Source: Verrucomicrobiaceae bacterium
Lineage (GTDB): Bacteria; Verrucomicrobiota; Verrucomicrobiia; Verrucomicrobiales; Akkermansiaceae
NCBI GenBank assembly: GCA_027491155.1
Contig: JAIXWR010000012.1
Location: 305,288 to 369,287 of the forward strand
Length of the DNA stretch: 64,000 nucleotides
Reading direction: 5' to 3'
The notes under the pieces were generated by a model, which searched no databases, had not been told where the DNA came from, and saw nothing but the letters and a program-made list of their open reading frames with translations. A program made the translations under genes and the position numbers. This document shows positions 16,701-24,877 of this stretch, piece after piece (the first letter of the stretch is position 1; each line of letters begins with the position of its first letter).

Positions 16701-18687
16701 CGTGCAGATTGCCGGTCCTCAGGCTCCGGTGCTGGGTCCCGTGGAAGTGACGATGGCTTTCGACATGAATGTCACGGACTTCACTGCAGCCGATCTTCAG
16801 GTCACGGGTGGCAGTGTTTCGAAGATCCGCGGCTCGGGCTACTACTACGTCGCCCGCATCCACCCCTCCCAGGGTTCCAACCTGATTACCGTCAAAGTCG
16901 CTGAAGACGCGGTGAACCCGCAGGGGCTCGGAAGCCTGGAGTCGCAAACGGTGAGTATTGGCGTGATTCCCGACACGGTGGCTCCATCGGTTCCCGGCAA
17001 CCTCACTGGCTCCGCCTTCGTAACTTCGGCACAGCTCTCTTGGAGCGCCTCCGCCGATTTGGTCGAGTTCGACGCCTACAGGATCCTCGTTGACGGGCAG
17101 GTCATCGCAACCACCAGGAACCTCTCGTTCACGGTCACCGGCCTGAATCCGAACACCGAATACGATTTCGAAGTGGTTGCCCTGGACTGGATTGGCAATA
17201 CTGCAGCCGCAGCGATCACCCTGACGACGCCGCCCGACACGACCCCTCCGTCGATACCAGGATCGCTCGCCGGCGTCCCCCAATTGAAGGCGGTTCAGTT
17301 GAACTGGCTGGCTTCCACCGACGTGGTCGGGGTTGATCGCTACAGGATCAAGCGCAACGGCGAGGTGATCGGCACCGTCCAAACCCTCGGATTCCTGGAT
17401 GCCGGGCTTGTTGTGAACACCAGCTACAACTACGAGGTGGCCGCCATTGATGAAGCGGGCAACATCTCCAGCGGCGCTCTTCTAACAATCAGCACCCTCC
17501 CGGACGTCGACCCGCCTCTTGTTCCCGAGAATCTGGGCGCAATCCCGGACGTCACCACCGTCCTGCTTTCCTGGACGGCGCCATCGGACAATGTGGCGGT
17601 GGGCTCCTACCGGATTCTGCGCGGAGGATTCGACATCGCCACCGTGCAGGGCACCACCTATCTCGACACCGGTCTGACCCCGGAAATCGCCTACAGTTAT
17701 CAGGTCATCGCTGTCGACACTTCGGGCAATTTGTCTTCGCCGGCGTCCCTGACCGTCACCACTTTGGAGGACCTTTCTCCTCCGTCCACGCCTGCCGGGT
17801 TCACCGCAGACCCCGGACAGACCTCCGTGCTCCTCACTTGGACATCGTCGAACGACAATGTGGCAGTCCACAGCTACCGGATCCGCCGCAACAACTCGAT
17901 CATCGCCACCGTCCAAGGTCTCTCCTTCAATGACACCGGGCTGGATACCAACGCGATCTACAATTACGAAATCATCGCCTTGGACGAGGCGGACAACGAG
18001 TCGGAACCGGCGACGTTGAGCACCTCGACCACATCGGATCAGATCCCGCCGTCCATTCCCGGAAATCTTGCGGGCGTGGCGGGCTACTACTCCGTGAGCT
18101 TGACTTGGACCGCATCGACCGACCTTTCGCCGATCACCGGATACGAGGTCCTGCGCAACGGAGACGTCATTGCAACGGTGCCGGGGCTGGCCTACGCCGA
18201 CATCGACCTCCCCGGCGGCGTGACCCAGAACTACCAGGTTCGTGCGATCGACCTGGCGGGCAATGTGTCGCTCCCGGCGAACCTGACGATTTCCACGATC
18301 GAGTTCGCGGACTGGCTGAACGACCACGGCTTGGCGGGCCAAACTGCGGCGGACTCCGATGGCGGCGGACTCGACAATCTCACCGAGTTTCAGCTCGGGC
18401 TTGATCCCCTCGATCCCGCGGACGACCTGACCTTCCGCCTGACCTGCTCCCCGCAGGGTGGAGATCTTCTGATCGCTTATCCCGATCTCAAGCCGGTGGG
18501 GCATTTCCACCTGCACATGAGCACCTCCCTGCACGACCTGAACAGTCCGGCCAACCGGATCGGCACCCTCACGCCGGCACAGATCGAGGCGATGGCACCC
18601 GCCGAAAGGACCGGCCATTCCGTGCTGGTCCCCTCGCCGGGCCCGCGGGCCTTCTTCAGGCTGGTGTTCGAGCCGCTGGTCGACTGA
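13798..18687 (+). CDS. Exported PQQ-type sugar dehydrogenase / dihaem cytochrome / discoidin / fibronectin fusion
   Basis: A multidomain exported protein of 1629 residues when started at TTG 13798. That start gives a good signal peptide (LLHSKALCLLGAALFQ through AASA, cleavage about residue 24); an upstream GTG or CTG would add 32 unlikely residues. Residues of about 55-475 resemble the GSDH beta-propeller (YHNGGATFFGNDGFLYITVGD, SPHSGHYDP, GKVIFGDH). Residues of about 485-810 resemble the SO_2930/HNE_0200 family and carry two haem c sites, CMVCH (635-639) and CSHCH (716-720). A discoidin-like domain (about 817-960), an Ig-like segment, five fibronectin type III repeats (about 1059-1500, each opening with a DxxPPSxPG-like linker) and a C-terminus with PRAFFRL follow. 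The likely role is periplasmic or surface oxidation of a sugar with internal electron transfer to haem. The substrate and the PQQ dependence are not shown. Confidence 0.82.
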   Translation: MLHSKALCLLGAALFQMAIPAASAALPGLDAPQPVGPYFNGVFPSSPPGDPSGWAVVNAFPGLTFTDPMMLKEIPGTSDLLVVGKTGLIWRFPNNPAATMAQRVQVLDWTSWTQTADDMGFYSLTFHPNFGQAGQTGHNHVFVCYNRAKAAGVDDPLNRSYWTVSRFNWLPASGTIDPASESILISQYDPHQYHNGGATFFGNDGFLYITVGDGGDGADRFNNSQRINVGLFGGVLRIDVDYYPGKPGSHAIRRQPTEDPTWQVTLNGVPTSVAKPADWPSSFSQGYGIPDDNPWLDAGGSILEEFYAIGLRSPHSGHYDPVTSDIWVGDVGQNNWEELTRVVKGSNCQWAYKEANQNTSKLDPNFPGDVETPPVHAYDHSVGASIIGGMRYRGNKPEFASLVGKVIFGDHVRGRIWSLQLPSPGNAQTVTELYSSFETGYKAGLSNFSTDSNGEIYMMELAGSGNPDGRIMKLAVPAISADPPQFLSQTGVFTNLATLAPAPGVIPYDVPNPLWSDNAEKHRWMILPNDGSFNSAAEDVVFSAGGSWVFPAGTVFVKHFDAPTNANNPAAVKRLETRFLVCTPGGGKYGFTYKWNAAGTDAELLEGSINEPYDYVNSQGTTESRMWSYPSRGDCMVCHNDASGQALGVKTAHLNSDYHYPLTGRTANQLETLNALGVFTTTLTVADLENYIEARALDDPSAPLEHRVRSYLDTNCSHCHQPGAQGGGFDARLSTPLDLQNLINGIPQRYEELGPNGRYIKPGNTALSAIHVRTSAVGNGDAMPPLAKNMAHGQGVAALQSYINSLVASEFQVNAAPTARYVRLTSLTGRRRYAAVGEFTILDGNGIPIPHTSITATADNEHSTGTAAAEANDGNPGSGSNFWQTSSLPSSSTAPNHPHWLMMDLGTVREVGGFIYYPRPTSSDGRIFQYRVEYSNDAVNWTLFDSGTWPDSPASYRFDPLYNKRAARVQIAGPQAPVLGPVEVTMAFDMNVTDFTAADLQVTGGSVSKIRGSGYYYVARIHPSQGSNLITVKVAEDAVNPQGLGSLESQTVSIGVIPDTVAPSVPGNLTGSAFVTSAQLSWSASADLVEFDAYRILVDGQVIATTRNLSFTVTGLNPNTEYDFEVVALDWIGNTAAAAITLTTPPDTTPPSIPGSLAGVPQLKAVQLNWLASTDVVGVDRYRIKRNGEVIGTVQTLGFLDAGLVVNTSYNYEVAAIDEAGNISSGALLTISTLPDVDPPLVPENLGAIPDVTTVLLSWTAPSDNVAVGSYRILRGGFDIATVQGTTYLDTGLTPEIAYSYQVIAVDTSGNLSSPASLTVTTLEDLSPPSTPAGFTADPGQTSVLLTWTSSNDNVAVHSYRIRRNNSIIATVQGLSFNDTGLDTNAIYNYEIIALDEADNESEPATLSTSTTSDQIPPSIPGNLAGVAGYYSVSLTWTASTDLSPITGYEVLRNGDVIATVPGLAYADIDLPGGVTQNYQVRAIDLAGNVSLPANLTISTIEFADWLNDHGLAGQTAADSDGGGLDNLTEFQLGLDPLDPADDLTFRLTCSPQGGDLLIAYPDLKPVGHFHLHMSTSLHDLNSPANRIGTLTPAQIEAMAPAERTGHSVLVPSPGPRAFFRLVFEPLVD

Positions 18688-18714
18688 CCGGCGGCATCGG
18701 GACCCATTCTTGGC

Positions 18715-18744
18715 GCTTGGAACCTGCCGCGCACGGTTCCAAGC
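18715..18744. repeat. Perfect 10-bp inverted repeat GCTTGGAACC / GGTTCCAAGC
   Basis: A 10-bp stem with a 10-nt loop (TGCCGCGCAC) lies between the redox fusion gene and the dihydrouridine synthase. The CTTGGAAC core recurs in the intergenic repeats at 21.0, 47.3 and 48.0 kb. It has no T run, so it is not a classical terminator. Confidence 0.6.
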
Positions 18745-18751
18745 TCCCGGC

Positions 18752-19747
18752 GTGCTTCCCTGGTTCCAAAACGGTGCGTTCCCGCTTTACCTGGCCCCGA
18801 TGGCCGGCGTGACCGACGTGGTTTTCCGGCAGATCTGCAAGGAACTCGGCGCGGACGTGATGGTCACCGAGTTCGTCTCGGCGGAAGGCATCATGCAGGC
18901 CGACAGTCGGACGCGGAAATACACCGAGTTCACCGATGAACAGCGTCCGGTCGGCGTCCAGCTTTTCGGCGGGGATGGCGAACGGATGGGCGAGGCCGCG
19001 AAGAAGATCATCGACTGGAAACGGCCGGACTTCATCGACATCAACTTCGGCTGCCCGGTCAACAAGGTGGTCGCCAAGAACGGCGGCTCCTCGCTGCTGA
19101 AGGACTGCCCCACCCTCGCCTCCGTCGCTTCCGGCGTCGTGAAGGGTGTCGGCGGCGGGGTTCCCGTGACCGCGAAGATGCGCATCGGCTGGGACGACCG
19201 GACCATCAACGCGGTGGAGGTCTGCCGGATCCTGGAGGACTGCGGGATGCAGGCCATCGCCGTCCACGGCCGGACCCGCTCCCAGGGCTACTCGGGCGAG
19301 GCGAACTGGGAGGTCATCGATGCCTGCGCCCGCGCGGTGAAGATCCCGGTGATCGGCAATGGCGATATCTCCAGCGGAGAGGATCTGGCGCGGCGCAAGC
19401 GCGAAACCGCCGTCTCCGGCGTGATGATCGGCCGCGCGGCGATGCAAAACCCCTGGGTCTTCCGCGAGGCGAAGCACTATCTCGAGACCGGGGACAGCCT
19501 CGCACCGGTGCCGCTGGAAGAACGCTGGCAACTGGTGCTCCGGCATTGCCGTCTGGCCGTCACGAGCGCGAGATATGGCGCGGAGCGCCACGCCATGATG
19601 TCGATGCGGGCCCGGCTGATGGCCTATTGCAAGGGATTTCCCGGGGCCAAGGAATTGCGCCAGCGGCTGGCGCGGGTGGAGTCCGTGGCGGAAGTCGAGG
19701 ACATCGCCGCGGCCTCCCTCGCGGCGGCCGACGCCACGGTCTCCTGA
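18752..19747 (+). CDS. dusB: tRNA-dihydrouridine synthase (DusB-like)
   Basis: A 331-residue FMN enzyme that reduces uridines in the tRNA D-loop. Motifs are LAPMAGVTDVVFR at the N-terminus, NFGCPVNKVVAKNGGSSLL with the catalytic cysteine, KMRIGWDD, AVHGRTRSQGYSG, and IPVIGNGDI followed by GVMIGRAAMQNPW. The family normally begins about a dozen residues before LAPMAGVTD, so GTG at 18752 is chosen. A TTG at 18710 would read through the CTTGGAAC hairpin and is less likely. In some bacteria dusB is followed by fis; here the next gene is a small DNA-binding-like protein of another family. Confidence 0.9.
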   Translation: MLPWFQNGAFPLYLAPMAGVTDVVFRQICKELGADVMVTEFVSAEGIMQADSRTRKYTEFTDEQRPVGVQLFGGDGERMGEAAKKIIDWKRPDFIDINFGCPVNKVVAKNGGSSLLKDCPTLASVASGVVKGVGGGVPVTAKMRIGWDDRTINAVEVCRILEDCGMQAIAVHGRTRSQGYSGEANWEVIDACARAVKIPVIGNGDISSGEDLARRKRETAVSGVMIGRAAMQNPWVFREAKHYLETGDSLAPVPLEERWQLVLRHCRLAVTSARYGAERHAMMSMRARLMAYCKGFPGAKELRQRLARVESVAEVEDIAAASLAAADATVS

Positions 19748-19800
19748 TGCGGACTTAATTTCGCATTTCCACATCCCGCCCGCCTGCTAGTCTCCGGCGC

Positions 19801-20307
19801 ATGGAAAGCCATGAAGTCCTTCGCAACGCATTCGCCAAGACCAGCCCGAAGGCCGTTGCCTCGGACCTCGGGATCTCGCTCTCGCTGGTTTACAAGTGGG
19901 CGGAAAAGCAAAGCGAGGACGGCAGCGGAAGCCGCAATCCCCTCGACCGCCTGATGAAGATCATCGAGCTGAGCGGGGATCTCCGGATCGTCGAATGGCT
20001 CTGCCAGCAGACCGGCGGCTACTTTGTGCGGAATCCGCAAAGCTCCTGCCAGAAGGGCTTCGAGGTGCTCCCGGCCACCAACGAGATCGTCGGCCAGTTT
20101 TCCGCCCTGCTCCAGCAGATCTCCGTGGCCGCCCTGGATCACTCGATCAGCAAGAAGGAGGCGAAAGAGATCCGCGAGTGCTGGGACAAGCTGAAGAGCT
20201 ATGCGGAAGGCTTCGTGCGCTGCTGCGAGGAGGGCGACTACGACCAGATGATGCAGATCCCGAAGCCGTCCGAAGGACCTGCGCGCTATCTGGCCGGCAA
20301 AGCCTAG
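19801..20307 (+). CDS. Small helix-turn-helix protein, phage CII-like regulator family (tentative)
   Basis: A 168-residue cytoplasmic protein. Residues of about 10-45 (KAVASDLGISLSLVYKWAEK) look like a helix-turn-helix. The middle part contains GDLRIVEWLCQQTGGYFVRNP, which I associate with the phage regulatory CII-like family found on many chromosomes. The C-terminal half is helical (SISKKEAKEIRECWDKLKSY). It starts 53 bp after dusB and ends in a convergent CTAG overlap, where its TAG and the TAG of queC share bases. No phage genes are nearby, so it is probably a chromosomal regulator of unknown target. Confidence 0.6.
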   Translation: MESHEVLRNAFAKTSPKAVASDLGISLSLVYKWAEKQSEDGSGSRNPLDRLMKIIELSGDLRIVEWLCQQTGGYFVRNPQSSCQKGFEVLPATNEIVGQFSALLQQISVAALDHSISKKEAKEIRECWDKLKSYAEGFVRCCEEGDYDQMMQIPKPSEGPARYLAGKA

Positions 20308-20993
20308 AGCGCCCCGGGCGCCGCAGGCAGGGCCGGGGTGTCCCGGTAAACCGTCGGGTCCGGGAGACCCGCCAGCAGGAAGGCCTCGCGCCGCTCGACG
20401 CAGGTCCCGCAGGTCCCGCAATGGATCTCCCCGCCCTTGTAGCAGGACCACGTCTCGGCGAAGTCGATCCCGAGCTCCGCGCCGCGGCGGGCGATGGCCG
20501 TCTTGTCCATGTCGATGAACGGCCGGAGAAGACGGATCCGCGCGTAAGTCCCGGCCTCCATCGCGGACGCCATGCCCTGCATGAAGGGCTCGCGGCAGTC
20601 GGGGTAGATCGCGTGGTCGCCGGAGTGGGCGGCGATCGCGAGCGCTTCGGCACCCAGGCTTTCGGCGAAGCCGCAGGCGATGGCAAGCATGATGCCGTTG
20701 CGGAACGGGACCACCGTGCGCTTCATGTTCTCCTCGGCATAGTGGCCGTCGGGAATCTCCCCGCCGCTTTTCAGGAGATCGGATTCGAAGCAGTCGTTGA
20801 TGAAGCCCAGATCGATCGTCCGGTGCGGCACGCCCGCCCGGTCGGCATGTAGTTTCGCGAAGGGAATCTCCCGGGCGTTGTGCTTGGAGCCGTAGTCGAA
20901 CGAAAGCGCGGCGACCACCTCGTGCTCGCGCCGCACCTGATGGAAAGCGGTGACGGAATCCATCCCGCCGCTGAGCAGTACCACGGTCTTCAT
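20304..20993 (-). CDS. queC: 7-cyano-7-deazaguanine (preQ0) synthase
   Basis: A 229-residue ATP-dependent enzyme that converts 7-carboxy-7-deazaguanine to preQ0 in queuosine biosynthesis. The N-terminal PP-loop is LLSGGMDS at residues 6-13, and HSGDHAIYPDCR is a conserved family segment. Four cysteines near the C-terminus (C184, C192, C195, C198; CGTCGTC) form the zinc site. The start is ATG at 20993; a GTG two codons upstream is also in frame. It follows queF after 28 bp occupied by a CTTGGAAC-type repeat. queD and queE are not in the window. Confidence 0.95.
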   Translation of the reverse strand: MKTVVLLSGGMDSVTAFHQVRREHEVVAALSFDYGSKHNAREIPFAKLHADRAGVPHRTIDLGFINDCFESDLLKSGGEIPDGHYAEENMKRTVVPFRNGIMLAIACGFAESLGAEALAIAAHSGDHAIYPDCREPFMQGMASAMEAGTYARIRLLRPFIDMDKTAIARRGAELGIDFAETWSCYKGGEIHCGTCGTCVERREAFLLAGLPDPTVYRDTPALPAAPGAL

Positions 20994-21021
20994 TGCCACT
21001 TGGAACTTTTCACTTGGAACT
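20994..21021. repeat. TTGGAACTT-type repeat filling the queF-queC gap
   Basis: The plus strand has two direct copies of CACTTGGAACTT (positions 20998-21009 and 21011-21022), starting next to the queC ATG and ending in the queF stop codon. The same unit occurs at 47316-47347 and 47984-48117. In the mRNA it reads AAGTTCCAAGTG twice and forms the whole leader of queC. Confidence 0.65.
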
Positions 21022-21426
21022 TCACCCCTCCGGATGCCGCGCCTCGCAGGTGAGCTGGATGCCCCCGCGCGAGCCGAACTTGCCGTTCACCACGATTTCC
21101 AGCGGTGCCATCGCGGCCACCAGGTCGTCGAGCACGCGGTTGACAATCTCCTCGTTGAAAGCCGGAAGGTTGCGGAAGGAAGCGAGGTAGAACTTGAGGG
21201 ACTTCGTTTCGACGCAGCGTTCATCCGGCACGTAGCGGATGACCAGATGGGCCGTGTCCGGCTGGCCGGTGACCGGGCAGAGCGAGGAAAACTCGGGACA
21301 ATCGAGGGTGATCCAGAAGCGGCGGCCGGGACGGCAGTTCGGGAAGGTCTCCAGCTTCGCCTCGTCGGGACTCGGCGGCAGGCGGTTCTCGGAGTGGCCG
21401 AGCAGGGTGAGATCGGTGGGCTTCAC
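21022..21426 (-). CDS. queF: NADPH-dependent 7-cyano-7-deazaguanine reductase
   Basis: A 134-residue T-fold enzyme that reduces preQ0 to preQ1, the step after QueC. The catalytic cysteine is C50 in EFSSLCPVTGQPD, and the substrate-binding motif is ETKSLKFY, a variant of ESKSxK. The length fits the short unimodular QueF type. The start is GTG at 21426, since no in-frame ATG lies just upstream. It is cotranscribed with queC, with queF first. Confidence 0.93.
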   Translation of the reverse strand: MKPTDLTLLGHSENRLPPSPDEAKLETFPNCRPGRRFWITLDCPEFSSLCPVTGQPDTAHLVIRYVPDERCVETKSLKFYLASFRNLPAFNEEIVNRVLDDLVAAMAPLEIVVNGKFGSRGGIQLTCEARHPEG

Positions 21427-21518
21427 GGCGGGAGCATGGCAAGCGGGTGGCCCCCTGTCGATGGCCGCGATCTCCGGTTGAGGAAGATCCGGAACGGGCT
21501 AGGCTCTGCGGAATCCTC

Positions 21519-22628
21519 ATGAAACGACCCGCTTACCTCCTCTGGCTCGCCGCCTGCGCCGGCTTGCAAACCTCGCCCGCCCGCGAGGCGGCACCGGACG
21601 CCCCCGCAGGTCACGTGTTCGCCTGGCCCTTCCTCGAATGGAAGGAAATGAAGCCCCGCGGCGGCACCACCCAGGGCAGCGCGGTGACGCTCCTCCAGGG
21701 GGCCAAGCCCGCGTGGAAGCGCTTGCAGGAAACGGGGCTCACGAAACTCGAGAAGGACCGCCGCGCCATCCTCGCGATGGCCGGGAACTACCGCGTCAGC
21801 TTCGATTTCACCGAGACCCTCGGCCTGGCGGAGAACTTCAAGCCGACCCGCCCCTACTTCTCGTGGGGAACCGAGAACGTCACCGTGCTGGAAGACCGGC
21901 CGGAGTTCATCAGCCTCCAGCACTCGCTGGTGATGTATTTCAAGAACGACAAGGGCGAGACCGATGGGCCGCACGTGATGAAGCACTGGCGGCAGGACTG
22001 GACCTGGCAGGATCCCGAGATGCAGGTCTTCCAGGGCGACCTGAAGTGGAAAAAGACCCCGACTCCCCGGCCCGAAGGACGCTGGACCCAGGCCGTCTTC
22101 CAGGTCGACGACTCGCCGCGCTACGAGGTCGCCGGCGCATGGATCCACGACGGCGGGCTCTCCACCTGGCGCAGCGACGACTGCCCGCGCCCCCTGCCCC
22201 GCCGCGAGTTCTCCATCCGCAAGGACTACAACGTGCTCGAAGGCATCCACGAGATCAGCATCACGCCGAACGGCTGGGTCCACGTGCAAAGCAACCGCAA
22301 GATGCAGGTGGATCCCGACGGCACCCGCACCTGCCGCGGCAAGGAGATCGGCGTCGACCGCTACGAGGAGATCACCTCGCCCGAACTCGCGCCGGCCTTC
22401 GATGCCTACTGGGCCAAGACCGGCTCCTATTGGAAGGACGTCCGCGACACCTGGGCCTCGATCCTCAAGGAAAAGGAGTCCTTTTCCATGAAGGACACCT
22501 ACGACGGCAAGGATCTCTTCATGATCCATTTCGACCACGCGGCGAAGCTCGAGAAGGACGGCTCTATCGGTCCCGAGGAGAACCGCAAGCATGCCCGGGA
22601 GACGATCGGGAACTTCCTGAATCCGTGA
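21519..22628 (+). CDS. Exported DUF6607-like protein
   Basis: A 369-residue protein with a signal peptide (MKRPAYLLWLAACAGLQTSPA). The body contains FSWGTENVTVLEDRPEF and HVMKHWRQDWTWQDPEM, the type of sequence I associate with the DUF6607 family, whose function is not known. Many tryptophans and acidic residues suggest a periplasmic beta-rich domain. The start at ATG 21519 is chosen because it opens directly into the signal peptide. It converges on the DUF4405/DUF2271-like membrane gene with a gap of 19 bp. Both families turn up near periplasmic redox or metal systems, but no function can be assigned here. Confidence 0.6.
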   Translation: MKRPAYLLWLAACAGLQTSPAREAAPDAPAGHVFAWPFLEWKEMKPRGGTTQGSAVTLLQGAKPAWKRLQETGLTKLEKDRRAILAMAGNYRVSFDFTETLGLAENFKPTRPYFSWGTENVTVLEDRPEFISLQHSLVMYFKNDKGETDGPHVMKHWRQDWTWQDPEMQVFQGDLKWKKTPTPRPEGRWTQAVFQVDDSPRYEVAGAWIHDGGLSTWRSDDCPRPLPRREFSIRKDYNVLEGIHEISITPNGWVHVQSNRKMQVDPDGTRTCRGKEIGVDRYEEITSPELAPAFDAYWAKTGSYWKDVRDTWASILKEKESFSMKDTYDGKDLFMIHFDHAAKLEKDGSIGPEENRKHARETIGNFLNP

Positions 22629-22647
22629 TCACCCGGCCGGCGGCCGC

Positions 22648-23574
22648 TCACTGGCCGCGTTCGATCGTCAGCAACGCGCTGTCGATCAACTCGAGCGCGG
22701 AGCCGAAGCTGTCGTCGACGTAGTGGAGCGGCCAGGCTTCCTTGCCGTCGCTTTCGTCCTCGCGCTTCGGATAGCCGCGAAGTTCCAGCAACTGGAAGGT
22801 GCGCGGCAGGGAGTTGTCGATCTCCACGGCGTAAACCAGCGACGGTTGGTCGTCGCCCGCCTGGTTGATCTCGAGCAACAGGGCGTAGGGCGTCGATTCC
22901 CCGGCAGCACGCGGCAGGATGTAGTCGGCGGGATCGAAGGACCCGTTCGGGGTCGGCGAGGACACCACGTCGATCCCGCCGGAAGCTTCCGCTTCGCGTT
23001 TGGCCTTCTCCCAGCCGGCGTGCTTGAACTTCCAATACGGCGTTTCCGCCTCGGCGGAGGGCGCGCGCAGGGTCTTGATGTGGTAGCCGCCCTGGTTCTC
23101 CAGCCAGATCGAGACCTCGGGCGGCGGGCTGCTGCGGAATGCCGGCCCCGTTCTCACGGCGAGCCGCATCTTGTAATCCGCGGACGGGGCGTAATCGAAC
23201 ACCAGATCGTCGCCGCGCATTTCGAAGCGCTCCATCGCGGGGCCGAGGTTGCCGCTCCAGCCGAGCACGGTTTTCACCGGAGCCGGCTGCCACCAGAAAA
23301 GCAGGGTCATCGCCGCGGTGGCGACGAGCGTGGCCCAGAGAGCCTTGCTGCGGAGATACGCGGTGAGAGGCCGGCTGTTGTTGGCGACATGCAGGGCGAT
23401 CAGGCCGATGAAGACGAAGCCGGTGAGCGAATGCAGCCCGATGATGTCCAGCGAGAAGGGCCGGATGAAGGCGAGCACTCCCGTGACCGCGAGCACCACG
23501 AAACTCGACGCCGTGAGCAGCGAGACGCTGCGTCGCCGCAGCGTGCCGAGCTGCGGGTTCTTCTTCTCAGACAT
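22648..23574 (-). CDS. Membrane protein with DUF4405-like and DUF2271-like parts
   Basis: A 308-residue inner-membrane protein. Two to three helices occupy the N-terminal 90 residues, and the segment GLHSLTGFVFIGLIALHVANN has two histidines spaced as in haem b-binding helices of DUF4405-type proteins. The rest is periplasmic: PEVSIWLENQGGYHIKTL and TPYALLLEINQAGDD resemble DUF2271. The start overlaps the end of the upstream FAD oxidoreductase by 8 bases, so the two are translationally coupled and perhaps functionally linked in electron transfer. That link is inference. Confidence 0.6.
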   Translation of the reverse strand: MSEKKNPQLGTLRRRSVSLLTASSFVVLAVTGVLAFIRPFSLDIIGLHSLTGFVFIGLIALHVANNSRPLTAYLRSKALWATLVATAAMTLLFWWQPAPVKTVLGWSGNLGPAMERFEMRGDDLVFDYAPSADYKMRLAVRTGPAFRSSPPPEVSIWLENQGGYHIKTLRAPSAEAETPYWKFKHAGWEKAKREAEASGGIDVVSSPTPNGSFDPADYILPRAAGESTPYALLLEINQAGDDQPSLVYAVEIDNSLPRTFQLLELRGYPKREDESDGKEAWPLHYVDDSFGSALELIDSALLTIERGQ

Positions 23575-24817
23575 CGCCCGGAAGGATCGCGCCGTGGGTG
23601 CGGAGCAGGTCGTGGATTTCCTTCAGCGGAAGTTCCAAGGGCGTGGTCCCGCCCTTCGCCGCGAGCGCCGCGGCGGCGCCGGCGGCCTGCCCCATCGCCA
23701 TGGACGAAGCCTGCACGCGGAGCCCGGAATTCGCCAGCCGGTCGCTGCTCACGGACCGGCCGGCCACCATCAGGTTGCGGCTGCCCTTGGGGATCAGCGC
23801 GCGGAGCGGGATGGTCGGCACGATGCCACGCTTGAGCGGTTCGGGCTTCACGCCGTTCTTCGTGTGGAGGTCGACCGGATAGAAGGCGTTGCAGACGGCG
23901 TCCTCGAACTTCCGGCCGGAACGGTAGTCGTTCACGGTGATGACGGTCTCGCCCTCGATGCGGAAGCTCTCGCGGAAGCCGGTTTCAGGCTGCAGGTGCA
24001 TGAGCCGCTTCTTCTTCGCGCGGACTTGTTCGAGGATCGACTTGCGCCCCGTCAGGTTCGCCGCCGTGACGGTGCGGGAATTGGTCGAGTCCGCGCCGTG
24101 GACGTAGAGCCGGTGGATCTGGTTGCGGCCCGGCTCGTGGGCCTCGCCCATCATGTAGAGGTAGGATCCCGGCTGGCGCTCTTCTTCCCGCAGCCGCGGC
24201 AGGCCTAACAGCCCGACCACCTCGGCACCGCCGGTGCAGTCGATGATCTGCTTGCAGTTCACCCGCCGCCGGGTGCCGAAGCCGGTGCAGTCCACCTGCC
24301 ATCCACCGCTCGTCTTGGTGACGGCCTGCGGGAATTCGTAGTAGGCGATCTCCACGCCGGCCTTGCCGCATTTCTCCTCGGCGAGGATCGCGTAGAGGAA
24401 CTGGTTGATGTAAACTTGATGCTGCCAGTGGCGCTGCGGGACCTTGGAGAAATCGGGAAGGCTACCGCTGTCCAGTTCGACGCTTTCCTTGACCAGTTCC
24501 CAGCCGATCCCGGCGATGATCTGCTTGCCCCAGGCATCGAAGAGTCCGGGGAAAGCGACGCCGCCGGTGGTCATCGTGCCGCCCAACTGGCTGCCACGCT
24601 CGAGCAGCAGCACCTTGGCCCCGGCCCGCCCGGCCTGGATCGCGGCGATGGTCCCCGCGGTCCCGCCGCCGACCACCAGCACGTCCACTTCCGCGGTGAT
24701 CTCGGGAGCGGCGCCGTCCGGCACCTCAGCCGCCTTGGCATGCAAGGTCGAGGCGATGCCCAGGCCGGCGGCACCGGTCAGGGACTGCTGAAGGAATGCT
24801 CTCCGGTTGCTTTTCAT
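23567..24817 (-). CDS. Tat-exported FAD-dependent oxidoreductase
   Basis: A 416-residue FAD-dependent enzyme. The start at ATG 24817 gives a twin-arginine signal, MKSNRRAFLQQSLTGAAG. The dinucleotide-binding motif VDVLVVGGGTAGTIAAIQAGRAG lies at about residues 44-66 and is followed by LLERGSQLGGTMTTGG. The conserved C-terminal part is NLMVAGRSVSSDRLANSGLR, typical of the FAD_oxidored family common in Verrucomicrobiota and Planctomycetota with glycan-degradation genes. It sits 60 bp after the sulfatase gene in the same direction and overlaps the membrane gene downstream. The substrate is unknown. Confidence 0.82.
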   Translation of the reverse strand: MKSNRRAFLQQSLTGAAGLGIASTLHAKAAEVPDGAAPEITAEVDVLVVGGGTAGTIAAIQAGRAGAKVLLLERGSQLGGTMTTGGVAFPGLFDAWGKQIIAGIGWELVKESVELDSGSLPDFSKVPQRHWQHQVYINQFLYAILAEEKCGKAGVEIAYYEFPQAVTKTSGGWQVDCTGFGTRRRVNCKQIIDCTGGAEVVGLLGLPRLREEERQPGSYLYMMGEAHEPGRNQIHRLYVHGADSTNSRTVTAANLTGRKSILEQVRAKKKRLMHLQPETGFRESFRIEGETVITVNDYRSGRKFEDAVCNAFYPVDLHTKNGVKPEPLKRGIVPTIPLRALIPKGSRNLMVAGRSVSSDRLANSGLRVQASSMAMGQAAGAAAALAAKGGTTPLELPLKEIHDLLRTHGAILPGDV

Positions 24818-24877
24818 TTCATCGCGACTTCGTGCTTCCCGTGAAGCTGCGTGGCTGTGAGCGCCCGTCAACGCGGT

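Noticed and set aside
13370..18687. PEP-CTERM sorting signals or an exosortase, expected beside an EpsL-like barrel
   Set aside because: No VPEP-type C-terminus with helix and basic tail and no exosortase gene is visible in the window.
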